Source: Chrysaora quinquecirrha (lineage: Eukaryota; Cnidaria; Scyphozoa; Semaeostomeae; Pelagiidae). Taken from it: 64,000 nt of DNA. Under the pieces are notes generated by a model, which ran no database searches, was not told where the DNA came from, and was given only the letters and a program-made list of their open reading frames with translations. Made by a program: the position numbers and the translations under genes. The stretch lies in assembly GCA_014526335.1 (NCBI GenBank), contig JACTAT010000042.1:817541-881540 (forward strand), in the 5' to 3' direction. This document shows positions 1 through 11,161 of this stretch, one piece after another; within the stretch, counting starts at the first letter, position 1, and the number at the start of each line of letters is the position of its first letter.

Positions 1-1865
1 GAAATATATGTTATAAGAGCTGAAAGGTCATTGATAATAGAGCTATGCTAAGCCCTTACGCTCAAAGCCACTTTACAAAACATGGCCCCCATAGCAAATA
101 CTAACTAGCGCACGGGACGTAGCAGAAATCATTGGGTTGAAATATATGTTATAAGAGCTGAAAGGTCATTGATAATAGAGCTATGCTAAGCCCTTACGCT
201 CAAAGCCACTTTACAAAACATGGCCCCATAGCAAACACTTAACTAGCGCACGGGACTAAGCAGAAATCATTGGGTTGAAATATATGTTATAAGAGCTGAA
301 AGGTCATTGATAATAGAGCTATGCTAAGAGTTTACGCTCAAAGCCACTTTACAAAGCTTGGCCCCCATAGCAAATACTAACTAGCGCACGGGACGTAGCA
401 GAAATCATTGGGTTGAAATATATGTTATAAGAGCCGAAAGGTCATTGATAATAGAGCTATGCTAAGCCCTTACGCTCAAAGCCACTTTACAAAGCTGGGC
501 CCCCATAGCAAACACTAACTAGCGCATAGGACGTAGCAGAAATCATTGGGTTGAAATATATGTTATAAGAGCTGAAAGGTCATTGATAATAGAGCTATGC
601 TAAGCCCTTACGCTCAAAGCCACTTTACAAAACATGGCCCCCATAGCAATCACTTAACTAGCGCATAGGACGTAGCAGAAATCATTGGGTTGAAATATAT
701 GTTTTAAGAGCTTAAAGGTCATTGATAATAGAGCTATGCTAAGCCCTTACGCTCAAAGCCACTTTACAAAGCTTGGTCCCTATAGCAAACACTTAACTAG
801 CGCATAGGACGTAGCAGAAATAGTTGGGTTGAAATATATGTTTATAAGAGCTGAAAGGTCATTGATAATAGAGCTATGCTAAGAGTTTACGCTCAAAGCC
901 ACTTTACAAAGCTTGGCCCCCATAGCAAACACTAACTAGCGCACGGGACGTAGCAGAAATAGTTGGGTTGAAATATATGTTTATATAAGAGCTGAAAGGT
1001 CATTGATAATAGAGCTATGCTAAGCCCTTGCGCTCAAAGCCATTTTGCAAAGCTGGGCCTCCAAAACAAACACTTAACTAGCGCATGGGACGTAGCAGAA
1101 ATCATTGGGTTGAAATATATGTCATAAGATCTGAAAGGTCATTTATAATAGTGCTATGCTAAGCGCTTACGCTCAAAGCAACTTTACAAAGCTGGGCCCC
1201 CTTAGCAAACACTTAACTAGCGCATAGGACGTAGCAGAAATCATTGGGTTGAATTATATGTTTTAAGAGCTGAAAGGTCATTGATAATAGAGCTATGCTA
1301 AGCCCTTGCGCTCAAAGCCAATTTACAAAGCTGGGCCCCCATAGCAAATACTAACTAGCGCACGGGACGTAGCAGAAATCATTGGGTTGAAATATATGTT
1401 ATAAGAGCTGAAAGGTCATTGATAATAGAGCTATGCTAAGCGCTTGCACTCAAAGCCATTTTACAAAGCTGGGCCCCCATAGCAAACACTAACTAGCGCA
1501 AGGGACGTAGCAGAAATCATTGGGTTGAAATATATGTTATAAGAGCTGAAAGGTCTTTGATAATGGAGCTATGCTAAGTGCTTATGCTCAAAGCCACTTT
1601 ACAAAGCTTGGCTCCCATAGCAAACACTTAACTAGCGCACGGGACGTAGCAGAAATCATTGGGTTGAAATATATGTTATGAGAGCTGAAAGATCATTGAT
1701 AATAGAGCTTTGCTAAGCCCTTGCGCTCAAAGCCTCTTTACAAAGCTGTGCCTCCATAGCAAATACTAACTAGCGCACGGGACGTAGCAGAAATCACTGT
1801 GTTTTAATGTATGTTATAAGAGCTGAAAGGTCTTCGATAATAGAGCTATGCTTAGCGCTTATGCT
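1..1865. repeat. Satellite A array, left block (~138-bp unit)
   Basis: About 13.5 head-to-tail copies of a ~138-bp unit; the unit starting GAAATATATG at 1 recurs at 139 and onward. Copies differ by point changes and 1-2 bp indels, such as CATGGCCCCC against CTGGGCCCCC. The array is cut at 1865/1872 by the KDZ transposon and resumes at 13879. The unit has no persistent open frame, so I see no coding role. Confidence 0.97.
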
Positions 1866-1872
1866 GGAAGCC
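1866..1872. repeat. Left target-site duplication of the KDZ element
   Basis: GGAAGCC at 1866-1872 is repeated at 13872-13878. The uninterrupted target GCTGGAAGCCACTTT occurs in intact satellite A units near 18571 and 20506. This fixes the duplication at 7 bp, or 8 bp with one mismatch (T/A in front). Confidence 0.88.
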
Positions 1873-2005
1873 CAGGCTTGTATTAATTAATCAATGGGAT
1901 GTTTCCAATTTAATCAACTGATTAATCTGGGACTATCCTAAGAAAACCATTGCTTTTGCCTGCTCAGATGCGCAAAACGAGATTAATCTGGGATAACATC
2001 CCGCT
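1873..2005 (+). repeat. Left terminal/subterminal inverted repeat region of the KDZ element
   Basis: Contains three copies of an (A/G)ATTAATC..TGGGA-type motif: about 1884-1903, 1920-1938 and 1980-2002. The reverse complement of the right end carries the matching three. The GGGACTATCC block at 1929-1938 also has a counterpart at the right end. The outermost ~15 bp match poorly, so the inverted repeat is imperfect. Confidence 0.7.
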
Positions 2006-2093
2006 GTCATAGCGACGCAAGCGCACCAAACTCTAACACAACAAGCAAATATTCTTCGTTTCGTGTTCATGCCCGCGAAAGGCGGCCAAAAAA

Positions 2094-5000
2094 GTGAAAA
2101 GAAGAAAACTGAAGATTTTTGATGATGATATTGAGGTAGTATCAGCATCCTCGAATACAACTTTAATGAAGTTTTCAAGAATATCATCAGGCATTGCTGA
2201 TCATGTACCTCCGACTGTTGATTGTTATTCTGGCTCAACAAACCTGGTGGATTTACTGGACGTAGATGAGGGGGAGGGCCTAATCGATATCGAAATCGAC
2301 GATGAAGCTCGAAATGGAAGTAGGATACCTCAAGATTTCAGCGGCCCTGATGGACTACTGTGGTAAGTATGTTTGCTGTCTAAACATCAACCAAACCAAA
2401 AAGGGCCAAAGCTTGCCTTAGTCTCTTTTAGGCCAACCAACATACCTACCTACCGTACCATATATATATAGACTTATGTTGACTAAAAATATCAACTAGG
2501 CCTAGCTACCTGCCTAATGAAACCTAATGAAACAATCTCTCGGCTGCTTTTGTTGCAATACAGGTTACCCTTACCCAATCCGCTGTTTTATAAGGCATTG
2601 TTTGTTAGACACTTTGGCCTTTTTTGCTACTCTGCCATGCAGGCTGACCTAAACAAATTCTTAGCCTTCTTTAGGAACTTTGTATCTTCATCTTGAAAAA
2701 ATCTCTCCCTGCCTCATCTCTCTGGTCCCAACATTTCAAGATTTAGTTTATACATGGTACCTTGCTATTGTATATAGTATATGTATATAAGAAGAGTTTT
2801 TGTATATCTTGTAGCAACCAGCAAAATCAAGATGGTAAGACAAAGTATCATGTGGCCCTGGAAAATTCAAATCAACAATGGACATCAATTAGAGACAATA
2901 TGGTAGATGCTGCAATCAGTATGGCAGGTATGCCAACTGGACAGGTTTGCCTGATCTGCTGTCATGAAATGGCAGTTCTGAGATGTAGAGATTGTGGACC
3001 CAACACTTTCTTCTGTAAAGATTGTGGAATTTCGTCCCACCGCAGCAGAAACTGTTTCCATTACATTGAGTACTGGAGTGTACGTGTTTATCCCTTATTT
3101 ATTAATATGAAATCTCTGTAGTTTGATTGATAGCAGCTATTTAGATTTTGTTACTTGTGGCTTTGCCTTTTCTGTTTATATGTTAACATGTACTTTAGTG
3201 TATGATGGACTACTGTGGTAAAATGGTTGACAAAATTACTCATGATATTGCATATTGATTATATAATGCAGAGGAATTTCTTGTGAGTTAAAATTTTTTT
3301 GTTTTCTTTTTTTAAAGGCAAAAAAGGAGTTCTGCCCATTTTTGGAGCAACCAATACCAACATTAGATTTTCCTGCTGGCATCCATCACAAGCAGTTCTG
3401 TGTCAGATCCACACGATTGATAACAGTGGTAGATAATTACGGTATGATGATATTGACATATAAAGATTAACTAGAAGCTTAACATTTTTATGAGATAACA
3501 AACAAAAGATCAAAATTTCTTTCCTATATTGACTATGTATTTGACTGCACTTTGCAGTGGTCATCATCAGAGATATGTTTATATTGCCATTTCATTAGAC
3601 CCTCCAAATTCAAAAGAATAAATTTTATTCTATTAATTCTAAATTTTAAATAAAAACCCTTACTAAAACAAGAGCTTCATTTTCAAATAATAAGAATAGG
3701 TTTTCCATTGAATTATGTTATTTCTATGTTTGTTAACTGGCTGTCTATAAGATTGAATGTTATATCAGAACACTAAGACCTTAAAAGACATTGTTCTTAA
3801 GAGTACACAATACTATATTACAAAATGACTTGAAAAGACAGCAGGAGACATACTTGTTTTTAAAAAAATATGAAATTGTTTTTTACTTTCAGGGAGACAG
3901 CATTTGGCAAACATAAGATTATGTTCATGTATAACAGACCCTGTTGTGTTCATTTATCATGATCTTTGGCCTGCTTCACCATACAAACCACAAATGTGCT
4001 TTGAATTTAAGTTCTTGGATCTAGTTGAATGTATGATGTTAGAGAACCAAATATCATTGAAAGGATTCTGTGATGGAATCAAGGAAAATCTTCCAAAGTT
4101 GATCAGGAAAAATGTAAGAGATTTGTTTTGATCTTCTTGATGAGCTGTGAGTTATTAAAATCAATAAATTTTCAAGCTAATGCTTTACTAGAATTGAGTA
4201 AATGCATTAAACTTTTATTTGAAAAAAAGGAATTTTGGCCCAGTGTTTATTTGGGACAAGCCTTTATTAAGCTTGCCTCAAATTTGAAAGGAAGGAAATT
4301 TTCCCCTGCATGCATTCCAACGACCTCCATTTAGTTGAATTTAGTGTTTCTTGAAATGAAAGAAGTTTATCAGTCCATTACGCTTTCCATTGTTTCAGGG
4401 TAAAGACCTATATACTGCACTGAAAGGAGCACCATTTGCTGAATACAGGTAAGTAAGGCAAGAGCTTTTTTCAACCATGTCATTTCTGGATAGGAACATT
4501 TCTCATTTCCTTAATTTTCTGAATTTCAGATTTTTCAAACAGCAACTCCGAACCTTGAAGTCTCTGTGTTCTGGTCTGAGTGCAGAGCATTTGTCCTGCA
4601 TGCCCAAAGGTAATTATGGAGCATTTTAGAGTAATAGATATATTTATCATTCTATTATTCCAATATTAATTCAAAATTGTTATTGTGTTTTCTCTTTCCA
4701 TCAGAATAATGGATCAATATTTTTATCAATGGATGCCTGTTTTGGTTTGGTTAGAAAGAAATCAGCATCAAAGCATATTTTGCCATCTCGACATTCAGAT
4801 TTGTTCTTTTTGGATCAGGAAAATGTGGATCATTTTGTTGACTCATACCAGTTCACCAAAAGTGTAAATAACGTGAATTGATTTTATTCCTTTCCATATG
4901 TTTCTTCCAGGATAATTTTTCCACAGTGATTATAACTCTTTACATTAGAATGAAGATAAGATGCATTCCCAAAGGAAAAGTCTTTGTTCTTTCTGGTGAA

Positions 5001-8000
5001 GAAGTAGGCACACTTAGGTTCTAGTTTTGTGCCAAATACCCCCAAAGGATCCCAAAAGACAACCAATTTTTAACTATTTGCAAAAAGTAGCTTACAAGTA
5101 ACCCAAAAATGATAGTGCTTTTGTTATCTTTTAATATTTTTTATCTTTTATTGTCTTTTCCTTGTCATTTTACATATACTAAAAGACTAAGAAATAATCC
5201 ATGAAGCAGAGGGCCGAGGCTGCCTTGTGGACAGGTGGCAGAGGAGGAGTGTTCCTTAAGGACAGACAATTTGAATGGCTTATATTGTCTAGATCGCATT
5301 CAAATAATCACACAATTCAGAAACTCATTTCAAAAGGCATTTTGAAGTTCTTGGGCTGTGCTCCCCCTCTTCCTCACAACTATCCTGAAGTGGAACATTA
5401 GATTGGTGTTTCACATCTATTTTTGAGTTGGTACGTTTCTCTCTATCACCAGGACTGTAACAAATTTAATGCTGGGTCAGCTACATCAGAAATCCTGAGC
5501 AGAAATAAGCTGTTTGATATCAAAGCTGTGTTTGGAAGTGTTTGCAGACATGAGTTTCCTGATAAGTTTATGAACTTGAAATATGGAGAGAGGTGAATTT
5601 CCAAGAGTATTAGTATTACCATGTTTTTAAATTCTTAGAATAACATAGGTCTTATGACTATGTCCTTGCTACTTAATAGAAGTTAACACAAAGCTATTAA
5701 AATGGTGAGAAACAGTGGAAACATCTCTGGACATCCAGTTAGTACAATTAGCATATCCAGGGATGTTTCTGCTGTTTCTCACTATTGTAATTTTGTGCCA
5801 CTCATAAACTTTTCAACAAACTATTTTTCGTTTAGAATTGCCTACTCTGTTTTGCTAATAAAAGAAAAGCTTGAAGAATGTTTTGCAAGACCCCAGCTGC
5901 ATCTCAGTTTCACCTATGACATTGCTTGCATGTTGAAGAGACATCTAATTGTAAGGAACAGCTTTTTATTGGTATCAGATTTTGCTACCTTACTTAACAA
6001 CTTCAGTTTGAGCTCAGCAAAAACAGTTGAAGCCATCAACTAACTATATCAAATTTTATTCACCCTAGAGCTCAAAACAAAACTCCATACTTGGTAAAAT
6101 TGACCTTGGATTGCCTGCATTTCATACTTATGCACATCGCCCATCTTGCCAGGTAAGACCTCATTATGGTAAATTGACTTATTATAAAAAAATGAAAGGA
6201 AGCAGAAGAAAATCTTGTCAAATACTGCAAACACCGGTTTCCTTCATTAGCAGGCAGAGCAGATAAATGATAAGGATTATCCCCAAACATGCTCCGTTTT
6301 AACTATATTTTAACCGTATATGATTTTAAATCAAAATCAAATGGTGTTCAATCGTATTTCACTGATTATCACATTTTCGGAACCTAAAAAAATTGTTTGT
6401 TGTTTTAGCTTTTTTGTCATTTCTTCGCTGTTATCAGTTCAGCATTTTGCAAAATTTTGTAAGATTTTATTGCATTTCGCTTCATTGGTTTCATTCATTA
6501 TAATAAGCCCTAAAATTCCATAAAAGAACAATGAGCAACAGTCCTTCAGCTAAATAAAAAGGCTTTCTAAATGCAGTCTAATAACAAATAGTTATGGTTT
6601 CTTTTAAAGGTACAGTTTGGCTCTAAGTATTGTGATGGAATTGGACTAGCAGATGGAGAACAATGTGAACGACTGTGGTCATATCTCAGATTCTTCAGCA
6701 CAATAACCAAGGAGATGAGAGCATCTGACAGACAAGATCTTTTGACTGATGCACTCTTGTACTATGGACGCAAAACATCCACAAAACTACGTAATTAATA
6801 TCCTATTTATTTAGCAAAATTTCATCTTTTTCAATCCATTGTGTTTGGATGATTCAACTAAATGTTGTTGGTCTGAAACATGAATTAACATTGATCGAAC
6901 GTGATCAGATTATATGCGATGATTTTAATGATAATTTTCTTTCATTTCAAATAGCTGCATTACTTTGCAAAAGACTGGAAAGAGCAAAAAAAGTGCAATC
7001 GGAATCCTGGCAGGCTTTGCAATCATTGATTTTTACTTTGCCTATACATGGTGAGTAAAGTGATTTCATATTATTGCATAGCTAGCCTCATGCATGTCAT
7101 TGGCAATATGCTGGCAACTCTGTCTATCTCGAACTTGCGAGAGACAGACAAGTACATTTGTTCGAGAAAGAGAAAAATCTATCCTAAATTTAAAAAGCAA
7201 GCAGTTCACGTATGCGAGAAAGGGAAAACGGGCTCAAGAATATGCTATCTATTATCACAACATGCAATTATTTTTCGTTGCAAAAAACTTTTTCTTCTTT
7301 GCTTTTAACCCACAAGATTATGTTTTAGGCATCCCAATCATTTCAGTCCCCTATATGTTTGCCATTAGTTTTTCTAATTATTGAACTATTTAGGATTTTC
7401 AAGTAACTCTTTTTTCTTTGGTTTCGTTTTCACTCAAAGTTTTCTGCCAAGGACCTTCATCACATCATTTTTAAAAAAGCATGTGAATTTTCGATATACG
7501 GAGAAAAAATTTACAGGGGCCAGGATCGTTTTCAAAATAAAGAAAAGTTTGAGATGAAAAGAGAAAATTAAGCACCAGTCGTGGGAAATGTTCAGTCAAC
7601 TGAGCATTCAGTTCGAGATACGGAAAAGTCTAGTCATGATAGAGATAGTCGAATGCATTGCTTATTAACCGTTAATTAACGTTTTAATGATAAAATTGAA
7701 TCAAAGCTGTCCTCCTTTTTTTACAGTTGATTCAATTGAAGATGGGCTAGTGACAGTCAAGAAATGGGTGCTAGAGCAGAAAAACCATGCTTTTGATATT
7801 ATATATATGTTGAAAGCTTGTTGATCTTGCAGATGTAATGGATGAACAAACAGTCTCATGGCAAAAAGAATATGTCAGCATGATTCTCTCAAACAGACAG
7901 TTAAGGTTTGTGTAAGTAACTATTGTAGCATGCTTCATTTCGTCTAGTAGAGGCAGTGATTATTTTTAAAACAATTTTTCTTGCAGGCAAATGCTTATGA

Positions 8001-9419
8001 TGGAAAATGTTTCAGAAGGAGAAGTAGTCCAAAATGTTGCTTGTTTAAAAAAGTAAGTCAATGGAATAATTCATTATATGCCATATCTATCTAAGTGACT
8101 TGCTTGTAATATTTCCAAATTTTAGCTTTAATATTGAAAAAGGACCCTGTTGCCTTGCAGGTCAGAGAAAGATCTTAAGGATTATGAAAAGAAGCATAGA
8201 GTCCGGAGAAGATGGGAACTAGGTTTAGAAATCGTGAAGCCTTTCCTTGTACAAATTGTCAATGAAGAACGAGGAAACATTATAAAGAGTATGCGGACTG
8301 TTGCGTTTGAACGGACGTTCTTATTAAATCTGAAAAGGAAACATGCTGGTTTGTTAAACTTTTATGCACAGTTCTTCTGTTTTTACATATGTTTTTGTGG
8401 GTTTATAAAACTAACGCTGGCTTTTTTTGAGTACCAGCTAAATTGATCTCTAAATTTTTCAGTAGTGAGAATATACGTTTGAAAAATTTAGACTCAAAGG
8501 ACCAAAGTTCACGAAAAGTATTATTTTTTGTCTCTTATTTTTTGGTCATTTTAAAAGTTTATTTTCGTTATTCCGCTGCTTATTCCAAACAAGTGTGACT
8601 TTAGTGTTGCTGCTTACTTTGTTTTGCGTCACTGTACGCTTATAAGCCTTTCCTTTTTGTTCAACTAAATGCTGCTTTCTCTTATACGTGATTTATATCG
8701 GAATTTCAAGGCTGATAATATATTATCTATTTACAGCTGGGCAGAAACTGGCAAAATCATTGTCAAAAGCAATCAACCAAAAAGTCGCTTCGATTGAAAA
8801 GCTGCTAAAACCGTATAACAGAAAAATAATGTACATTGCTAAACATGTTCCAAGTTTAAAGAAAATGAAAATCGACCAGAATGAAGCATTCAACATTGAC
8901 AGTGAAATTTATCGCAGCAGTGCTGTCATCAATAGTATGGAGCCTGGTGATTCTATACCAAGTTGCCTGAAAGTCAAAGCAGTCGATTTGTATTTGACAT
9001 GGCAAAGATCAACCGAAGAAATAAAAATCCTCCAAAACGATGCACAACACTATTTAGATTTTATGGTCTGTAAGCGTGAGAATTTGATAAATGCAGCTAG
9101 GTCATATGGACAACAAACACGATATGATGTTGGAGCAACAGCACTCTTGACGGGAGAACTTTCTGCCACGACAATTGCTTTGGCTGATGCTTTAGCACTG
9201 TTTGATCGACCGAATTTTTTCGAGGGCAATCTTGAGCTGAATATCGAGGAGATAAGGAATATTGTCAAAAGAACTAATACAATGAATGGGAATGAAGACA
9301 GAACTTTACAGAGCCTTGGCGATGCTATCGAAGAATTGGCAGAAGAAACGGATGATGAAGTATGCTCAGAATCTGGTGATAACGTTGAAGAACAAGAATT
9401 TGATCTTTTTGAATATTAG
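2094..9419 (+). CDS. KDZ-superfamily transposase with CxC-type zinc-binding region, 16 exons, probably defective
   Basis: Exons by GT-AG sites and reading phase: 2094-2362, 2815-3079, 3318-3441, 3893-4113, 4399-4448, 4530-4609, 4705-4863, 5453-5592, 5836-5950, 6069-6152, 6610-6790, 6955-7050, 7727-7905, 7987-8052, 8161-8348, 8737-9419; about 965 codons. Exon 2 is Cys/His rich (CLICC, CRDCG, CKDCG, then H residues) as in KDZ cysteine clusters. Exon 4 has the family motif LWPASP. Likely catalytic acidic residues lie in SMDACFGL (exon 7), YDIAC (exon 9) and DGEQCERLWS (exon 11); the C-terminus is acidic. Three problems: a plausible ATG at 2069 is one base out of frame across an A6 run at 2088-2093; exon 6 ends one base out of phase with exon 7; exon 13 shifts frame after an AT run near 7800-7812. 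The family call is firm; activity is doubtful. Confidence 0.87.
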
Positions 9420-9628
9420 TTTAATAATTTCATGAATATAAACTAAACTGTTATATGGGTATAACACTTCGTTATCATAACATAATATTTTGTATAGTGG
9501 ACATACATACTTATAACACAGTTTTCGTACAAAAATCAATGTTTTATTGCAATGGTCTTCTTCCTGAAAATATAACCTACCATTAGAAGCTTGCCGGAAT
9601 CTTGGAACAAATCGGTGCCTTTGCACAA
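9420..9628. other. 3' flank of the KDZ transposase gene
   Basis: AT-rich sequence between the transposase stop and the minisatellite. I see no clear AATAAA polyadenylation signal and no other feature. Confidence 0.5.
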
Positions 9629-10597
9629 AAATAGAATATCCCTATGTAGCTAAACCAATGTCAATAAGCCCTAAAACACCTATTTGTCACATAAAATTGA
9701 AAAATTCCTATTATAAGCTCACATATTGCGCAAAATGAGTATATCCCTATGTAAATTACGAATATTCATGTCAATAAGCCCTAAAACACCTAATTGTCGC
9801 ATAAAATTGAAAAATTCCTATTATTAGCACACATATTGCGCAAAATGAGTATATCGCAATGTAAATTACGAATATTCATGTCAATAAACCCTGAAACACC
9901 TATTTGTCGCATAATTTGATAAATTCGTATTATAAGCTCACATATTGCGCAAAATTAGTATATCGCAATGTAAATTACGAATATTCATGTCAATAAGCCC
10001 TAAAACACCTATTTGTCGCATAAATTTGAGAAATTCCTATTATAAGCACACATATTGCGCAAAATTAGTATATCGCAATGTAAATTACGAATATTCATGT
10101 CAATAAACCCTGAAACACCTATTTGTCGCATAATTTGATAAATTCGTATTATAAGCTCACATATTGCGCAAAATTAGTATATCGCAATGTAAATTACGAA
10201 TATTCATGTCAATAAGCCCTAAAACACCTATTTGTCGCATAAATTTGAAAAATTCCTATTATAAGCACACATATTGCGCAAAATTAGTATATCGCAATGT
10301 AAATTACGAATATTCATGTCAATAAACCCTGAAACACCTATTTGTCGCATAATTTGATAAATTCGTATTATAAGCTCACATATTGCGCAAAATTAGTATA
10401 TCGCAATGTAAATTACGAATATTCATGTCAATAAGCCCTAAAACACCTATTTGTCGCATAAATTTGAAAAATTCCTATTATAAGCTCACATATTGCGCAA
10501 AATTAGTATATCGCAATGTAAATTACGAATATTCATGTCAATAAGCCCTAAAACACCTATTTGTCGCATAATTTGATAAATTCGTATTATAGATCAT
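9629..10597. repeat. 109/110-bp minisatellite inside the KDZ element
   Basis: About 8.8 tandem copies. TCAATAAGCC/ACC recurs at 9661, 9771, 9881, 9990, 10100 and 10209. From about 9881 two subtypes alternate: one has AAGCCCTAAAACAC with AAATTTGAAAAATTCC, the other AAACCCTGAAACAC with AATTTGATAAATTCG. This gives a ~219-bp higher-order unit. It lies in the gap between the convergent genes. Confidence 0.93.
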
Positions 10598-10627
10598 TTC
10601 GGTAAAAAAAAATTTTCCAAATCGCAA

Positions 10628-10889
10628 AATCGTATAAAGCACCCAAAAATTAGTCTAGGTGCAAAGTTTTACTATCTCAGCGCTTGTGGAATCGATTTTA
10701 CGAGCGTTCAAAGTTCACGATTTATAAGGGCTTTGACCGTGTGGGGTAAAAAGTTTCACCCAAGTTCATTTTTTGCGGTCAAAGCCTTTATGAAATCGGG
10801 AACTTTGAATGCTCATAAAATTAAGAATACAAACGCTAGGACACTGAAACTTTTGTACCTAGACTAAGTTCTGGCTGCTTTTTACGATT
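10628..10889. repeat. Imperfect foldback (inverted repeat) with ~112-bp arms
   Basis: Left arm 10628-10739 and right arm 10776-10889 are imperfect reverse complements. Shared blocks include TTAGTCTAGGT, TTCAAAGTTC and GGCTTTGACCG. A 36-bp spacer separates them. It has the shape of a foldback element or MITE. A diverged minisatellite unit continues on its far side at about 10926, so it seems to sit within the minisatellite. Confidence 0.8.
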
Positions 10890-10925
10890 ATCATATCGAA
10901 AACTCGATATCATGTGATTTTGAAA

Positions 10926-11015
10926 AATTTTAATGTGGTGTTGAACATATCCCTATGTAGAACAGGAATGTATGTCTGTTATCCCTAAAACACGGATTTG
11001 TCATATTCTCAAGAA
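10926..11015. repeat. Diverged minisatellite unit beyond the foldback
   Basis: ATATCCCTATGTAG followed by CCCTAAAACAC and TTTGTCATA matches the first, less uniform unit at 9629-9700. It marks the other side of the foldback insertion. Nothing else is apparent up to the accessory gene stop at 11162. Confidence 0.6.
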
Positions 11016-11161
11016 AGGTTTAAAAGAAAAACGCATTTCTATTGAGTCTGTCTTCTTTTTTTTGTAGAAATCAGAAATCTCTAATTATGTCAATTTCATC
11101 ATACTAAAGTATTAGGTTATGAAATTAATATGAAAGAAAAAGTTCGTGCCCGAAATTCATT

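Noticed and set aside
5201..5401. ORF in the intron between KDZ exons 7 and 8
   Set aside because: No motif, and the flanking exons join cleanly by phase without it.
7801..7843. A very short intron in KDZ exon 13 to explain the frame change
   Set aside because: The only candidate (GTTGAAAG to TTGCAG) is about 24 nt, too short for normal splicing; an indel is likelier.
8688..8736. Upstream start for the last KDZ exon
   Set aside because: The acceptor TTTACAG at 8730-8736 fits the phase from exon 15; upstream residues are intron translation.
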